From the NCBI GenBank assembly GCA_003116995.1, contig BDSL01000036.1, positions 806,001-870,000 of the forward strand: 64,000 nucleotides of DNA, read 5' to 3'. A program made the translations under genes and the position numbers. The notes beneath the pieces were generated by a model. The model did no database searches and had not been told where the DNA came from. It worked only from the letters and a program-made list of their open reading frames with translations. The number at the start of each line of letters is the position of its first letter. Positions within the stretch are counted from its first letter, which is position 1. Origin of the DNA: Yamagishiella unicocca (taxonomy: Eukaryota > Chlorophyta > Chlorophyceae > Chlamydomonadales > Volvocaceae). This document shows positions 46,201 to 58,777 of this stretch, piece by piece.

Positions 46201-48601
46201 GCCCCAGACGAGTACGACAGCGACGGCGGCGACGGCGGCGGCGGCGGCGACGACGATGGGGGGGCAGCCGCCGACGAGGTCCGCTTCAGCGGCGCGGCGG
46301 CGGCTTCCAGCGCCGACCTGCCCGCCGCGTATGCCGTGATCTTGGAGGTGCGTGAAACCCCGACCGCCCCCGACGGCCCCTGGGCGGCCGCCGGCCGCAC
46401 CAAATTGACTGACCCCGACTGCCCCCGACCCCCTGCCGCCCTTTACCTCTCGTGCCGCCGAAAGCTGTTCCCTGCCTTGCCTCCGTCAGGGCCTCCAACT
46501 TGACAACCTGGCGGTGGTGGAGGTGCTGCGAGCAAACTTCGAGGTGGGACAGGGACGGTCGCGGGCCCCCGCGTGTACACGGCAACTGCCCCGGCGACCT
46601 TTGTGTTCAAGCCGCCATCTCTTGCCGCCATCTCTTGCCAGGGAATGCCCCCATGTTTTTGCGCTGTCCCTAACCACCCGACTGAACCACCGGCGTGGCT
46701 GGCTGGCACCGACGTGACGTGGCTGGTCTCCAGGTGTCCTGTGTGCGCTGCGGCGGGCGGGGCACGATGGTCGTCGCATCCTCGGCGGTGGCGGGCGGCA
46801 GCGGCGCCTCGCAGCAGGTGGCTGCCGCGGTGTGCCCGCAGTGCACCGCCCCCTGGTCCCTGATGATGCGGCCGCACTACGTCCACGCCACCTGCAACAG
46901 CCTCTGCGTCGTCAAGCCGCAGGTGGGGCAAGCGGGTGCCGCCGGGCCTGCCCTAGCGCGCCTACAGCTCAGCGCATCATGCGTTGTTTCGTCCGTTGCC
47001 CGCCATGCCATTAGCGCCGCAGCCGTTCCCTAGCCAAGGTCCCGGCCTCACCTCGCAATGCCGAGCCGAGCCGAGCGAGCCGTCGTTTCTGCTGTGCACC
47101 GCCTTACCCTGCCGCTTTTCCGCTCCCTTCCCCACCGCGCAGGGCTGCATGCCCCTGGACCTGCTTCCCTCAATGATGGCCGGGCAGTGCGGCGAGTGCA
47201 GCGCCGTTATGAGCCTTCGGGAGGTGCAGGTGCGGGCGGGCGGGTGAGGGGGCTACCAGGTGGACCGTATGCGTGACGGGTGCAGCAAGACGAACGCGAA
47301 GGCGAAGGCTGGTGTGGCAGGTACCTATTCGCAAAACGCTGCATGCGCTGTCGTGGGTGCAGTGGCAGGGTGCGAGGGAGTTTGTGGGCGATGGCGGCGT
47401 GAATGTAGCGGCCACGATGTCGCCCAAGGGGTGCTCGTCCTACCGCTTACGGTCTCCCCACACACACCAGCGATTGGCGTCGGCCGCTTGCTGCACTAGG
47501 GGTTGAACGCTGGCTGCGTGTGGTGTGGGGCCCCATGCGGCGCAGGTGGGCATGCCCTTCACGCGCACTTGCAGCAGCTGTCACAAGGAGCTCCTCCTCT
47601 CGGTGGCGGCGGTGTCGTTCATCCCGAGGGGCCCACCCGCGGCATCCCGCGGCGGCGCTGCTCGCGCTGCTACGCGGCGGCCTCGTGGCGACGTGGCCGG
47701 TGGTGGCGGCGGTGGTGGCGGCGCGGGCACCCTGCGGCCTGGCCAGCCGCTGCCGGCCCTTGGCACCTGCAAGCACTACCGCCACTCGTATCGCTTGCTG
47801 CGCTTCCCGTGCTGTGGTGGGTTGGGGTTGTGGGTTGTGGGGAAGGCAGCGTGGCCTGGCCCGGCGAGTCCGGCCTTATACGGTGCATGGATGTGGCGTG
47901 GGCCTGGCGCTCCTGGCGAAGCAATGCGCCACTGAGGCTGTGCTCCCATCATCCACATCTGCGCATATCCAATCCCCGCACTTTCAGCCCGCAACCCGCA
48001 ACACCGTCAACTGTCAGCTCGCAACCTCAACCGTCAACGGCTAACCGCCAACCCTCCATCCCCGGCTCGCCGACCAGGCATGCGCTTCCCCTGCGACCTG
48101 TGCCACGAGGAGGCGGTGCCTGACGGCCACCCTGTCCGCTGGGCGCAGCGCATGGTGTGCGGCTTCTGCTCCACGGAGCAGCCGGTAGCGCTGGGCTGCA
48201 AGGCGTGTGGGCGCCAGCTGGCGGGGTCAGCGGCCAACCCCAGTGGTGCGTCGGGCCGGTCCTTCAGCACGGCGGGGGGACTGGCTGAGGAAGCTTCGTG
48301 GCGCCGGCGCCGGGGCTTGGGCAACAACTGCTGACGCTGTTGCTGCTGCTGCTGACGCTGCTGCTGACGCTGCTGCTGATTTTCGTCGTCCTGACGGACG
48401 AACGGCCACTCCACTGCCCTCACAGGTCGCCGCACCCGCTTCTGGGAGGGAGGCACCGGCTGCCGGGACGCACGGCGTCTGAACAAGAACGACCCGCACA
48501 AGTGGCGGGGACGCAGCAAGACACAGTCCGCCAAGGCGTCCCGCGTAGGTCCGAAGCCGTGGAGCGGCAAGGGGGGCGGCGCCAGCGCCGGTCTGGGATG
48601 A
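43296..48601 (+). CDS. CHY zinc-finger protein, 1,076 residues
   Basis: Ten exons: 43296-43349, 43815-45696, 45832-46034, 46201-46347, 46490-46543, 46734-46922, 47143-47229, 47546-47816, 48078-48245, 48426-48601. All phases agree. Residues 19-645 form a large region with two related alpha/beta segments (around FPIVLTFEVEPPTEA and LLSYDVTLKELQYIQKRYSQ) separated by Ala/Ser/Pro-rich linkers. Acidic Gly/Asp-rich linkers follow (646-760). Then comes a string of zinc-ribbon pairs: CVRCGG, CPQC, CGEC, CSSCHKE. The CHY finger (about 946-1012) is CKHYRHSYRLLRFPCCG|MRFPCDLCHEE, then MVCGFCSTEQPVALGCKACG. The C-terminus (FWEGGTGCRDARRLNKNDPH) is typical of eukaryotic CHY proteins. It probably binds several zinc ions; a role is not assignable from sequence. 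Confidence 0.88.
48328..48392. repeat. CTG / CTGACG microsatellite in the last CHY-gene intron
   Basis: Interrupted GCTGCTGCTGACG units within intron 9 (48246-48425) of the CHY gene. Confidence 0.8.
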
Positions 48602-48746
48602 GGGGGCGGAGTTGGCGACGGGCGGGAGGGACGAGTGGCGGGGCACGTGGGGCAGGCAGGGGCTGTGTGGCGGGCGGGCGCTGAGACCCGACGCGCAGCG
48701 GCCAGTTCCGTTCTTATTTTCTTATATTGGCGCCACCACATGTGCC

Positions 48747-48751
48747 TGTAA
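48747..48751 (+). promoter_or_regulatory. TGTAA polyadenylation signal of the CHY gene
   Basis: TGTAA 146 nt after the stop codon. Confidence 0.55.
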
Positions 48752-49409
48752 ATGGCGTACAACACACTCGTTAAGAGTTCCTGTTGGTCGGCTAGGCGGG
48801 TCGGGGTGTTGGGTCGCCAGGTAAATGCCTCTGCTGCGGTGTCCATACACCACGACGAGATGCAATCCTCGAACGGTTTAAGAGATGATTTTGACCTTGA
48901 AGACAGCAAAGGGGACAATGCTATGCGTGAATGCCCTGTGAGGATGCATGCAAAACGTACATGCACCCACCCCTCACCCACGTCTCCTTATTCGCGTGGG
49001 TGTGTATGCGTGACAAGGGTGGCCTGCGTGCTGAACTTAACACCCGTGGACGGAGATATAGCTTTCAATTGAAGCCCGTGTGACGTGCAATCCTATCTGT
49101 GGTAAGGACAACAAATCAACAATTGTTTTGTTCCGTACGACCGACTAGGAAGCTTTGCGGCCGGGGTAGTATCCAAGTCATTGGCGCCTGTAGCAACTTG
49201 CTTCCTGAACTCAGTCGTGTCTGTGTAAAGTCTCAGGGCAGTATTCAGGATAGCATTTGCAAAAGGCTCCGTAAGCGACACAACAGCCCTTTGACCACAC
49301 CACATCAGGGCAAGAGCTGCAATTCGCATCGGAACAACGTGGTTTTGCTCGTGCGATATCGCCTGCAAAGGTTTAGTTAGGACGTAGGTTCAGGTGTTGG
49401 TTCGTGACG
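48752..49409. other. Intergenic region upstream of the Rab8 gene
   Basis: Expected to hold the Rab8 promoter and 5' UTR. A 91-codon minus-strand frame at 49093-49368 has no recognisable domain and was not called. Confidence 0.5.
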
Positions 49410-51630
49410 ATGGCGGGGCGTCGGGGCGACTTCGACGCCCTAATAAAGCTGCTTCTTGTAGGAGATAGCGGTAAGCTATGCGCTCCGCGAGGACCATTTG
49501 CTGCTAAGGAGCGGGCAGGGTGCTGCAGCTCCTGACGCCTATGGAGCTTCCCCATCGCTGTGCAGGCGTGGGCAAGTCATGCTTACTTTTGCGGTTCACC
49601 GATGATATGTTTACGTCGTCATTCATTACGACGATAGGGTAAGCGCCAGGCAGCGATAAGTTAAGTGATAGCTATGAGAAGCCGAGCTTTCACTCCTTCA
49701 CGCCTTTCACGTCCAGCATTGACTTCAAGATTAAAAAGGTTGACGTGGAAGGGAAGCTTGTCAAGCTACAAATTTGGGACACTGCGGGCCAGGAGCGGTT
49801 CAGGACTATTACCAGTGGTGGGTGGCAAGGGTTGGGGGTTTCATTACTCTACCACGGCGGGACGTCTTGATGTATGATGCCTTGAATTTCCCTTGTAGCG
49901 CTTTGAATGCCGCGCAAAACCTCCAAACGGGCAGGCCGACCGCCAGGTGTTACGGGGTGCGGCTCCGCAGGCCTGCAACACCCTCCCTCCGCCTCCGCGC
50001 ACCACGCATGTGGGGCTTCCCTGCAGCAGTCGGCCCTCGCCTGTGTCCACCTGGTGTTTTTATCTCCTGTGCGTCCTGTCTTGGCACTTGGGGATTCAAG
50101 AGGGCTACCATGAAAGAGCAGCTAGTTCAGCGTTTACAGGCGTGCGTTTGCCACCTGCGGTGGTCCTGTACCCAAGTTATGTAGGGCGCATTCCGAGTGC
50201 GTACCAGTTGCTGAAGTGGCTATTGAGCCCATGGCACAGCTATTGTGGGTAGGGGCCTACTCAAAGGACTAAGTCGCCATGGAAAGCTCGATTACTCGTA
50301 GCAAGGCTCATTAGATGACACAGATGGGGCGGCATGAGTTCTGGTGGACTGTCAAGTGGTAAAAGGGATGAGTCGCTATGTGATGAGTTAGCGACAGGCA
50401 GAGGCAAGGGAAACATGTCGCGGGGCATCGGCCGCCGCCGCCGGACACGGTTTCTTCAGGCCATTTCGTTTGTGGAAGCCATCTAAAGCGAAGGGGGCAG
50501 CCGTAAGGGCACCTGTGGGTATGCGGGGCAAAGCTGGGTGGGTACATGCTCTCCGGCCGATGTGCGTTTGGCTCCCTTAGTATTGTCCTGCGCCTGCTCA
50601 GGCTTGAGCGCTGGCCGGCCCAAGATGGTCACATATAAAGGCGCTCCAAGTCAGAAATTGTGCACCCTGACTGGCCCAACTCGTCACCTACCTGGATCCC
50701 GATCGCGTGTCCCGCCCTGTCCCACCCGGTACGACCCTGCGCAGCCTACTACCGGGGAGCTCAGGGCATCATCCTCGTGTACGACATCACGGACGAGGCG
50801 TCCTTCAACAACGTGCGGAATTGGATGCGCAATATCGAACAGCATGCCTCCGACAATGTGAACAAGGTAGGTTTCGGGGTATGGGCCGCGACTGTGTGCA
50901 GGAGAGGGAATTCGCAAGCATCTGCTTAAGCCGTAACCACGACATTTCAGTTTGCAACTCGCCAATTCTGGAAAGTTGTACTGGTATGAAGTACCGCATC
51001 ACCCCCTAGGGCCTTATCAACCATACTCCTGCTCACCGCAACACATCCCTGCCTCGATTAGTAAGCCCACCTCGCTGCGGTACCCTGTCTCCTCCTCCTG
51101 TGTTGAGCTGCGTCCCCATTGCTGTCCATCTGCCATTGGCATGGTTGTGTGGGTCGCGCGCTCAGATCCTGGTCGGCAACAAGCTAGACCTATCGGACGA
51201 CAAGCGCGTGGTCTCCACCGTGCGCGGCCAGGCGCTGGCGGACGAGTTTGGGTTCCGCTTCTTCGAGACCAGCGCCAAGGACAATGTGCACGTGGAGGAG
51301 GTGAGCCTGATCTGGGTCAAGGATCTTCGCATGGTTGGGCCATGGGGGTGCCAAATGAGGAGGAAGGGCCTCGGCAAGTGAGCTGCAGTGTGACCTGCTA
51401 ACCCCAGTTGATGGCGCCTCGAGCTTCCCATGCCTGGTCCTTTCCTGATGCATCTCCGTCCCCCGGCGCAGGCGTTCATAGCCGTGGCCAAAGACGTGCT
51501 GGTCAGGATGCAGGGCGAGCAGGCCAACCAACAGCTGCTGCAGCAGCAGCAGCTCTCAGCGGCACAGCCAATCAAGCTGACGTCAGGCAGCCCAAGCGCC
51601 GTACAGGGCAACTCAGGATGCTGCAGATAG
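49410..51630 (+). CDS. rab8: Rab8/RabE-type small GTPase
   Basis: Six exons: 49410-49470, 49566-49638, 49717-49817, 50745-50866, 51166-51300, 51472-51630, all in phase, giving 216 residues. All nucleotide-binding motifs are intact: P-loop [12 protein letters not shown], switch I/effector FITTIGIDFKIKK (the Rab8/RabE signature rather than the Rab1 TIGVDFKIR), [36 protein letters not shown] and ETSAK. The Gln-rich hypervariable tail ends in SGCCR, which supplies the double cysteine for geranylgeranylation. The predicted function is polarised exocytic traffic from the trans-Golgi to the plasma membrane and, in flagellates, delivery to cilia. Intron 3 (927 nt) is far longer than the others. A TGTAA occurs at 52205. 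Confidence 0.93.
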
Positions 51631-54279
51631 ATAGCAGGCATTGCAACGGTTTGCGCACTAGGAAAGACGGCAGGCAAGGCTGGCTTTCGGCATTTCGAAA
51701 GACCGCCCAGATTGGTGACGGTCATGGGGCTTTGCGGTCAGGGCAGTAGGGGCCACCAATGGGGTGCGTGTGCCTCGCTCTGCCAGCAGCTTTGGTGGTG
51801 CAGCCTGTCGTGTTTACTGGAAGACTCTCTTCGACACATACATCGTTTCCGCTGTGACGGCGGCGTGCCTGTATGCAAGCGGGAACCCCAACGGGTTGCT
51901 TCTTCGGGACCCGCTGGACGCAAGGGATAGCATTAATAACTTACCATTGGTGCCCGTTTTCGAGGGGAGTTTAGTCTTGCGTCGCTGTTGCAGACATGTA
52001 TGGATCTCGGTTGTGCAGCTTGCGTGCCTTAGCTACGCGCCCAGCTGTAGCGAAGTAAAATCCCCTCAGCAAAATGCGGGGTGCATATGTTCGCCCCGTA
52101 GCAGGGGTGTGCAGAGCGCATGGTGTGGTCTGTGGCATGGTTTTCTTCTGGTCTGGCAGTATACCCCTGTACCATGCTCGTTTGGGCTGTTGCGGAACTT
52201 AGCTTGTAATGAATCCAATGGTGTCCTTCGCGGAGAATGAGCACAGGGAGTGGGCTTTCTTTTTCGATAGTGGTTACGTAGGCCGATAGGATTGGGACAT
52301 CGGCGGCAGGCCTGCGATGCCCATGTGCGACTGGATGTCGAGGCGATGCCAAAGGCGTGCACTCGATTTAAGACCTACAAGATGGACAATACCGATACTA
52401 GTGGAGCTGCTTGGCATATACACATATGTGAAGTTGGCTCCAAGTAAGCGGGCGAAGGTGTGTAATGGCAGCGTGGACTCTCGGGTTGTATGCTGCTGCT
52501 GGATCCTTGGTAGGGCTTGGGAAACGAGGAGCATCCAAAGTGCACCTGCCCGTCCCCATTGCCCAGGTCAACGCCACTGTAGCCTGCTGTGGTGCACCCT
52601 GGTCGTCGTTCCTAAGATCCTTGAGCTCCTACCTAACTCCATCGCAGCGCGCCGTAACAAACATCTAAAACAGCGAGGCAGGAGAGAAGCCTTAGGTCAG
52701 CACCATGTGTTCCTTTGTTTGCAGATGTGAGGCAGACGTTACTTCGCAGCAATCAAACCGGATAATGTGACAGCTCCGGCACTTGCGCCATCGACACCCT
52801 ATCGGAGCCCCAGATGGCTTTGCCGGCGCCCCACTCACACCAGCCTCCCCCTGTGTATTGGTGCTTGCTGTTTCCTCTGGGCTCTCGGTTGTGAGGCTCT
52901 GGGTGGTTTGCCTTTCGGAACCGTCGGTTTTCCTTGCTTTCCTTGTCTCTTTCAGTGTCGGGCGATGCGCCCGATGGCTCTACCTTTTAAGGTCTGGAGC
53001 CCACTGTAACACTTACCAACAACAACCAGCCATTCCAGCCATTTCATTTGCTGCCCGTCCGCCTGCACTGGCACCTCGGCCCCGGTTGGTTGAGGCTCAG
53101 CGTGGCTCCCGCCTCTGCCCCCTCCGCCCTCTGGTCGCTAGGGGTTCTTGTCGGAGCTCGGCTAGACATAGGAGCTGGGGGGCGACACTAGAACTCCGGC
53201 CTTTACATCCCTAAAACAAGTTCTCCAGCAAGCATTTTCAACCGCTTTTCAAACCTTTCCAAACGAGCATACCGAGCGTTTCCTTTCCGACTTTATTTTC
53301 CAGTGCCGACCTACGGGTTTCGTCTCAGGACTCCGCCCTCTGGCCTCCTCTGGGTGCCTCTGTGGCACTCTGGGTGTCAAGCCTGTCATTCGGTATTCCC
53401 ACATTGCTGCATTTCGATCGAAGGCGTCAATTAAGCATTCGAAGACCAACCCGTTTTAACCGGTATTCGAAGCAATTTGTATATAATATGCAAGAGGCGT
53501 GCACGGGCAGCGAGGGAGCCACGGGGCCGCACGGTGAGACGAGAGGGCCAGCCGCGGAATCCGAAGCGACTGCACTCAAGTATTTGCTAAACGTCGACAT
53601 GAAGGATGCAGGTTTGTATAAGTCGCGGTCTTCACCTGCGAGGGCTGTGGAGGTTAGGCTTGAGAAGGTCGTCGCAGGTCGAAGACGTCGAGGGCCCTCG
53701 ATTGCATCCAACGCAGATGTAAGCCATGATCGCGTCAACTACGCATCAATTGTGTGGGATAGTTGTATGTGCCGTCTGCAATTCGGCGTCGTCCTTCGCT
53801 GCGAGGGTCGGCACTGCCGAAGCTTGCCAGACAGACTCGGTCACACATTTACCCCTTTATTTTACCCCGAATTTTTATATGTCTGTTAAAGACGAGACGC
53901 AAGATTGCGAGATTGCACGGTGAGACTGTATGACAAAAGCGAAAAGCCCTTACCGGTACATTGCCCGCGTCTATTCTTGACAAGTATGGTTCGTAATCGT
54001 TGGAGAGTAAACGATTCGCAACATTAATCCCGAAATGAAGCGCTTCGCGCCTTCGCCCTATCATACGACATTGCCGTATATTCAGGTGCATAATCCTCGT
54101 AATGGGTTGACACCCTGAAAGACTGGCTCCCCACTGGCACGTGGCAGAGACCTCCTTGCCGCACATTTTGCATTAGCCCCGCAAGCCCTACGGAAGGATT
54201 TCTTAGCGTCGCTCCGTTTCTGACGCGCATTGAATTTCCCGCACCTCTCCTTTCTTGGATTTACTTGCTTCAAGGGGCT
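51631..54279. other. Intergenic region between Rab8 and the coiled-coil gene
   Basis: Includes the Rab8 3' UTR (TGTAA at 52205-52209) and the promoter of the next gene. The stretch 52780-53220 differs in character, ending in a G-rich block near 53140-53200 that recalls the tail of a retroposed element, but no coding domain supports this. No RNA gene found. Confidence 0.45.
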
Positions 54280-57200
54280 ATGGCAGACACCGCCATGGTC
54301 ACCCTGCCATCGGGGGGCCCTGCGGTGTCGCCTTTCGGGGCAGGACCACCCACAGGTGGTCTTGCGGCACTCAAATATGCAGCACAGGCGGACATGTTCC
54401 AAGACGACCCGAATTTTTATACCTGGCTTGAAGATTGGATTGGTATGTTGGGCACGTCGCGTGTGTTCCCTTGAAGTTTCCATAGCGGTTGACTGCATGC
54501 GCACTTGAGAATACGCGTCCAACCGCAAACGGGTGCAACTGATGCAGGGAAGCAAGATGAAGAGAGTGTAATGATTGATGCCTTCAACACGTTAAGTGAC
54601 TACGGCATGCAATTCGAGTTCCAGGTGAGGTCCTGCTAGAGAGGCCGAAGGCCAGCACGAAAGTTTTTTTATTGAACATCTTGGTCATCTGCACGTGTTT
54701 TGACTGAAACAAATCATCTTGCGCGCGCCCCCCACCCGACCATGTTTCCCCGTTTGCATTTTAACAGCAGCAACAGCAGCAGCTTAAGAATGGGGCCGAA
54801 ATGGATGCCGAGGCGGGCGCTGGAGCCGCGGACACGGCTGAGCCCGGAACAGCCTCGGGCGTGCCAGCGACACGCCAGCAGCAGCAGCACTTGCACGGCG
54901 TTCGCGGCGGCGACTCGTCATGCGCCTCCTTGAACTCACGCCCCTCAAGCCACCCCAGCGAGGACAACAGCCTTGCATTCACGGACTCGCCTTCGGACTC
55001 ATTGAGTCACAGCAGCGCGCAGCTCCGTGCACTGACCACCACCAGCCTGCCGGCGGCAGCAGCGCCCGGCACGGGCCTTCTGGCGGGCATAGGAGGCGAG
55101 CTTGCCGGAAACGGAGCCTCGACCTCTGCTAGCGCACCCTTTGATGCGGCGTCGTTCACTGTGCCCTTTAGCCGAGCCCAGGGCCTTCTGACCGAGCTGA
55201 ATGGCTACTTCATCGGGGGCACCACCGCTACGGCCAGCTCGGACTCGATGATGGAGACATCCTCCGCAGGCGCCCGTGTTCCCAGCCATGGCACCGTCTC
55301 ATCGTACGTCGGCACGCCCCCTCCCGCCGCTGCAGCCCCATCAATGCCCCCCGCGGCGCCCCCAGAGCAACCCGCTATCAGCTTTCAGGGCTTCAGCGGG
55401 GCCCTGCCAGGCCGCATACACCACGTGCCTTCCCTGGAGCAGCTAATTGCCAAAGCCATCTGCGGAAACGGCAGCGGTTTCAACAGCGCCGCCGTCGGCG
55501 CCGTAGGCGGCCTAGCTGAGTTCGGAACCCTCGCTGCCTCCAGCGGAACCGCGGCTCTGTCTGTTGCCCCTCATTTCACTCGAAACAGCAGCGGCAGCAG
55601 CGGCGACTGCGCCCTAGCCCCCATGGCGCACAGTACCGGCGACCTAGGGTCAGGTGGGTCCTGCCGTGATGACAGCTGCGAGCCTCACCGGCTCGCGTCG
55701 ATGTCCAGGGCGCCCGGTTCAGCAGCCCATGATAATCGGCCCCGCCGGAAAAGCAGCTCCCATGCTCTTTCGGGAGCACACCTCACAGTCCATGCCCATG
55801 GGCATGGACATGGACATGGGCACGGACAGCATCATGGGGGGGGTATTCCTGTGTCCCATGCGCACGGGCACGCGCACGTGGGCAAGGCGGCGCTGACCAG
55901 CGGGACCCGCAACTCCGGCGGCATGGGCGCGAGCGGCCGGCCGACTCGGAGCGCACGCACCAAGGCGGTGTTCGCCGCCCTGGAGGCGGAGGTGGCCGGC
56001 AAGCTCTCCGAGCTGGAGGCGCTGCAGCACGAGCACGCTACGCTCATGCAGCGGGTGGAGATTCTGGAGGTGGCGGTTGAGCGGCAGAGCGTCGTGCTGA
56101 GCCTCCTGAACGGGGTCGGCAGCTTTGCGAGCGCTGCGGCTCGCGGCGCGCCGCACGCAGGCGAGGCGGCCGTGCTGGGGCAGTCCGCTGCAACGGCAGG
56201 CGGGGCTGCTGGCTCGTCCACGTCAGCAGCGGGCGCTGCAGGCGCGGGTGCAGGGGCTGCGCCCCTGGGTCCCCGCCTGGGTCTGGGGCTGGGCCTTACG
56301 CCGTCGGAGGTGCTCGCTGCGGGTCCCGGCAGCCCCGAGGCCGCGCAGCTGCTGGACTGGGCCCGCCGGTGCACCATGGAGACGTACATGTCCTGGTACA
56401 AGGAGCACCTGCAGGTGGGGGGAGCTGGCGGGGGAGGTGGCTGCGGCCGTCGGGGGCTGGCGCTGCAAAGGACGCTGCGCCTTGTCTCTCAAAAACGCCG
56501 CGTGCACTGTCGGCGACGCTACGCTGCGTTTCCAGCCTAGGACCCGTACCATACTCGTACCATACTCGTACCATACCCGTACCATAATCGTACCATAATC
56601 GTGGATCGCAGGCGCCTAGTCTCGCTCTGCACCCTGCATCGGCGCTCGTCATCCCGTTCCGCTGTCCTCACATCCGCGGCATCTTGCTCTCTCCCCGCCC
56701 CCAACCTCGCCCTGCGCCCGCGCACCCGCCCCCCCCCCCTCAGAACCTGTCCCTGGCCCTCCTGGCGCTTGAGGACTCGGTGCCCAACCCGCTTGCGGAG
56801 GCCCGCCTGGTGCAGGTGGGCAGCTCGACTGGGGGGGGGAGGGTACTCGGCCCGGGGCGGAGAAGATATGGGCGGCCGAACAAGGACGCGTAGATTCGGA
56901 GGCGGTCCTGCTTTTTGAGGCATTCCCAACAGAGTCGCGTGTCAACTGAGTCGCCTCTCTTATGTCCTCCCACTTCGCCATACGAGCTCCTGCCCTACTC
57001 CTCCTTGGTCTCCTGCTGATCTCCGGCCCCCCGCCCGCCTGGCTGTCCACACCTGGCAGCTGGTGGCGGCCTGCTGGGTACGCACCACGCTGGTGAGCGT
57101 CTTCCAGCCTCTGACGCAGCTGCGCCTCAAGGGACTCAACTTCGAGACAAATGCCTACGTAGAACCAACCGAGCAGCACTGGATGGACGTGATCAAGTGG

Positions 57201-58777
57201 GTGGCGGCGGCGGGGCGGACCGGGCTCCAGGGCGGGGTTACGATCAACGCAGCCCGCACGTTGTGGCATGTAGTGCCGGGTAGTGGCTGCTGTTTAGGGC
57301 ACATGGCACAGCCCTGGCCTGATTTGTCGGCTCCTGCGCTCCACTCGACGATACCACCACCCTAGCAGTCGGGGCTCCCTCACCGGATCACTGGCATCGC
57401 ACCTTCATGCCCCGCTGCCCCCCCGCCCTGCCCTCCTCGCCCTGCCCCTCCTCGCCTTCCTCGCCCTGCCCTCCTCTCCCTGCGCCTCGCCTTCCTCACC
57501 CTGCCCTCCCCTCCCTGCGCCTCGCCTTCCTCACCCTGCTCTCCCCGCCCTGCCCTCCCCTCCCTGCCCTCCTCGCCTTCCCCGCCCTGCCCTCCCCTCC
57601 ACAGGTTCATGACGGTGGGCCCCGGCCAGGTGGCCGAGATGGAGAACCTGTTCCACTCGTACACCCTGCTGCACGGCTCCTTCCGCGCGGAGCTGCAGGA
57701 CACGCAGCGCGACCTGGCTGAGCTGGTGGAGCGGCAGGACACCATCAGCAGGAAGCACTGCTCCGACTCCGGGCTTGCGTTCATGCTGCAGCAGGTGCGA
57801 CAGGGCGGGAGGCAAGGAAAATCTGTGTACGAAAGGGAAAACCGTTTAGGACAGCCGTCTGGAGATGCATGCTGCGGCAGGGGGGAAGGGACGGTGCGAA
57901 CGTGGGCGGGAGAACGAGACGAAGGAATACGCTTCAGCAACCTGTACCTGGGTGGTGCTTGGCAGCCAGGTCGCGAGTCCACCATCAGCATGTCTGTGCG
58001 CCCCGGGACCGGCGGTCGGCGGGGCTCTTCCACCTCCTCCCGCGGGGTCGCACTGCTCCGTCGCGACCCCCGCCAACCCGCCTGCGCGCCCCTGCATCCA
58101 ACGCCTCAACTACAAACTACACTCGCGCCCCATGCAGCCGCCGTTGCCTTCCCCGGTCCCGGCCCCGTGTCGGCTGCTAGCCTTGGCGTGCCCCTGCGTG
58201 CCACCTTCCCGGGCCCCGACCTTCCCGCCACCCCGCCCTCCCCGCCACCACCCCCTGACCCGCAGACGGCACTGCTCAAGCGCGTGCGCAGCATTCTCCA
58301 GAAGACCCACCTGCTGTACAGCTGCACCATCGGAGTAGCGGCCATGCGCATCCTTAAACCCAAGGAGTGAGTCGTGGCCGCGTCAGGCTTCTGACGCAGG
58401 GCAGTGGTCCCCGCACCTGTGTCGTACAACGCAACCCGACCCCGCGGCCTCGGCCAGCAGGGCTCTCCGAAACCCAGTTTCCAAGCCCCACACCTGAAGC
58501 CTCAGCGGCAGCCTATACCTGGGACCCCCGCTGGTGGTGCTGTATCACCCGGTCAAGGCGCGGCGCAGTGCAGCACCCTGAACCCGGCTCCGGTCCGCTC
58601 CGGAACCTCTCCTCACGAAAGCCTCCTTCCGCGTGCCCCTGCCCTGCGTGCAGGTTTGCCAAGTGCTGCGTGCAGTCGTACCCGTACTTCCCATGTGGCC
58701 CCTCCCTCATGAGGGCGTGCTTTCAGCTGCGGGCCATGAAGGCCATCTGGGGCGTTTCCGGCGGCTGCGAGTGCTGA
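54280..58777 (+). CDS. Coiled-coil, bZIP-like protein with conserved helical C-terminus
   Basis: Eight exons: 54280-54442, 54548-54624, 54768-56414, 56744-56815, 57060-57196, 57605-57794, 58266-58366, 58654-58777, all in phase, giving 836 residues. Residues 1-80 are conserved-looking (DDPNFYTWLEDWIG, DAFNTLSDYGMQFEFQ), then a Gln run and a long Ala/Ser/Gly-rich linker with a His-Gly stretch (about 420-450). At about 475-525 a basic patch (RPTRSARTKAVFAALEAEV) leads into a heptad-leucine coiled coil (LSELEALQHEHATLMQRVEI). The last 210 residues are helical, with QHWMDVIKFMTVGPGQVAEM and LVERQD, resembling the region C-terminal to the zipper in algal bZIP proteins. The canonical Asn-x7-Arg basic signature is not clear, so the transcription-factor assignment is inference. 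Confidence 0.68.
56540..56603. repeat. 11-bp tandem repeat in intron 3 of the coiled-coil gene
   Basis: Five or so units of CCGTACCATAC / TCGTACCATAA, in the intron between 56415 and 56743. Confidence 0.88.
57405..57603. repeat. Polypyrimidine repeat in intron 5 of the coiled-coil gene
   Basis: About 200 nt of CCCTGCCCTCCTCGCC-like units run directly into the CAG acceptor at 57602-57604, giving an unusually long C-rich tract before exon 6. Confidence 0.88.

Noticed and set aside
49093..49368. 91-codon minus-strand gene upstream of Rab8
   Set aside because: No recognisable domain, and it occupies the expected Rab8 promoter; chance openness is likely.
53040..53220. Retroposon (SINE or LINE tail)
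   Set aside because: A G-rich terminal block is suggestive, but no A/B boxes, coding domain, tail or target-site duplication could be identified.
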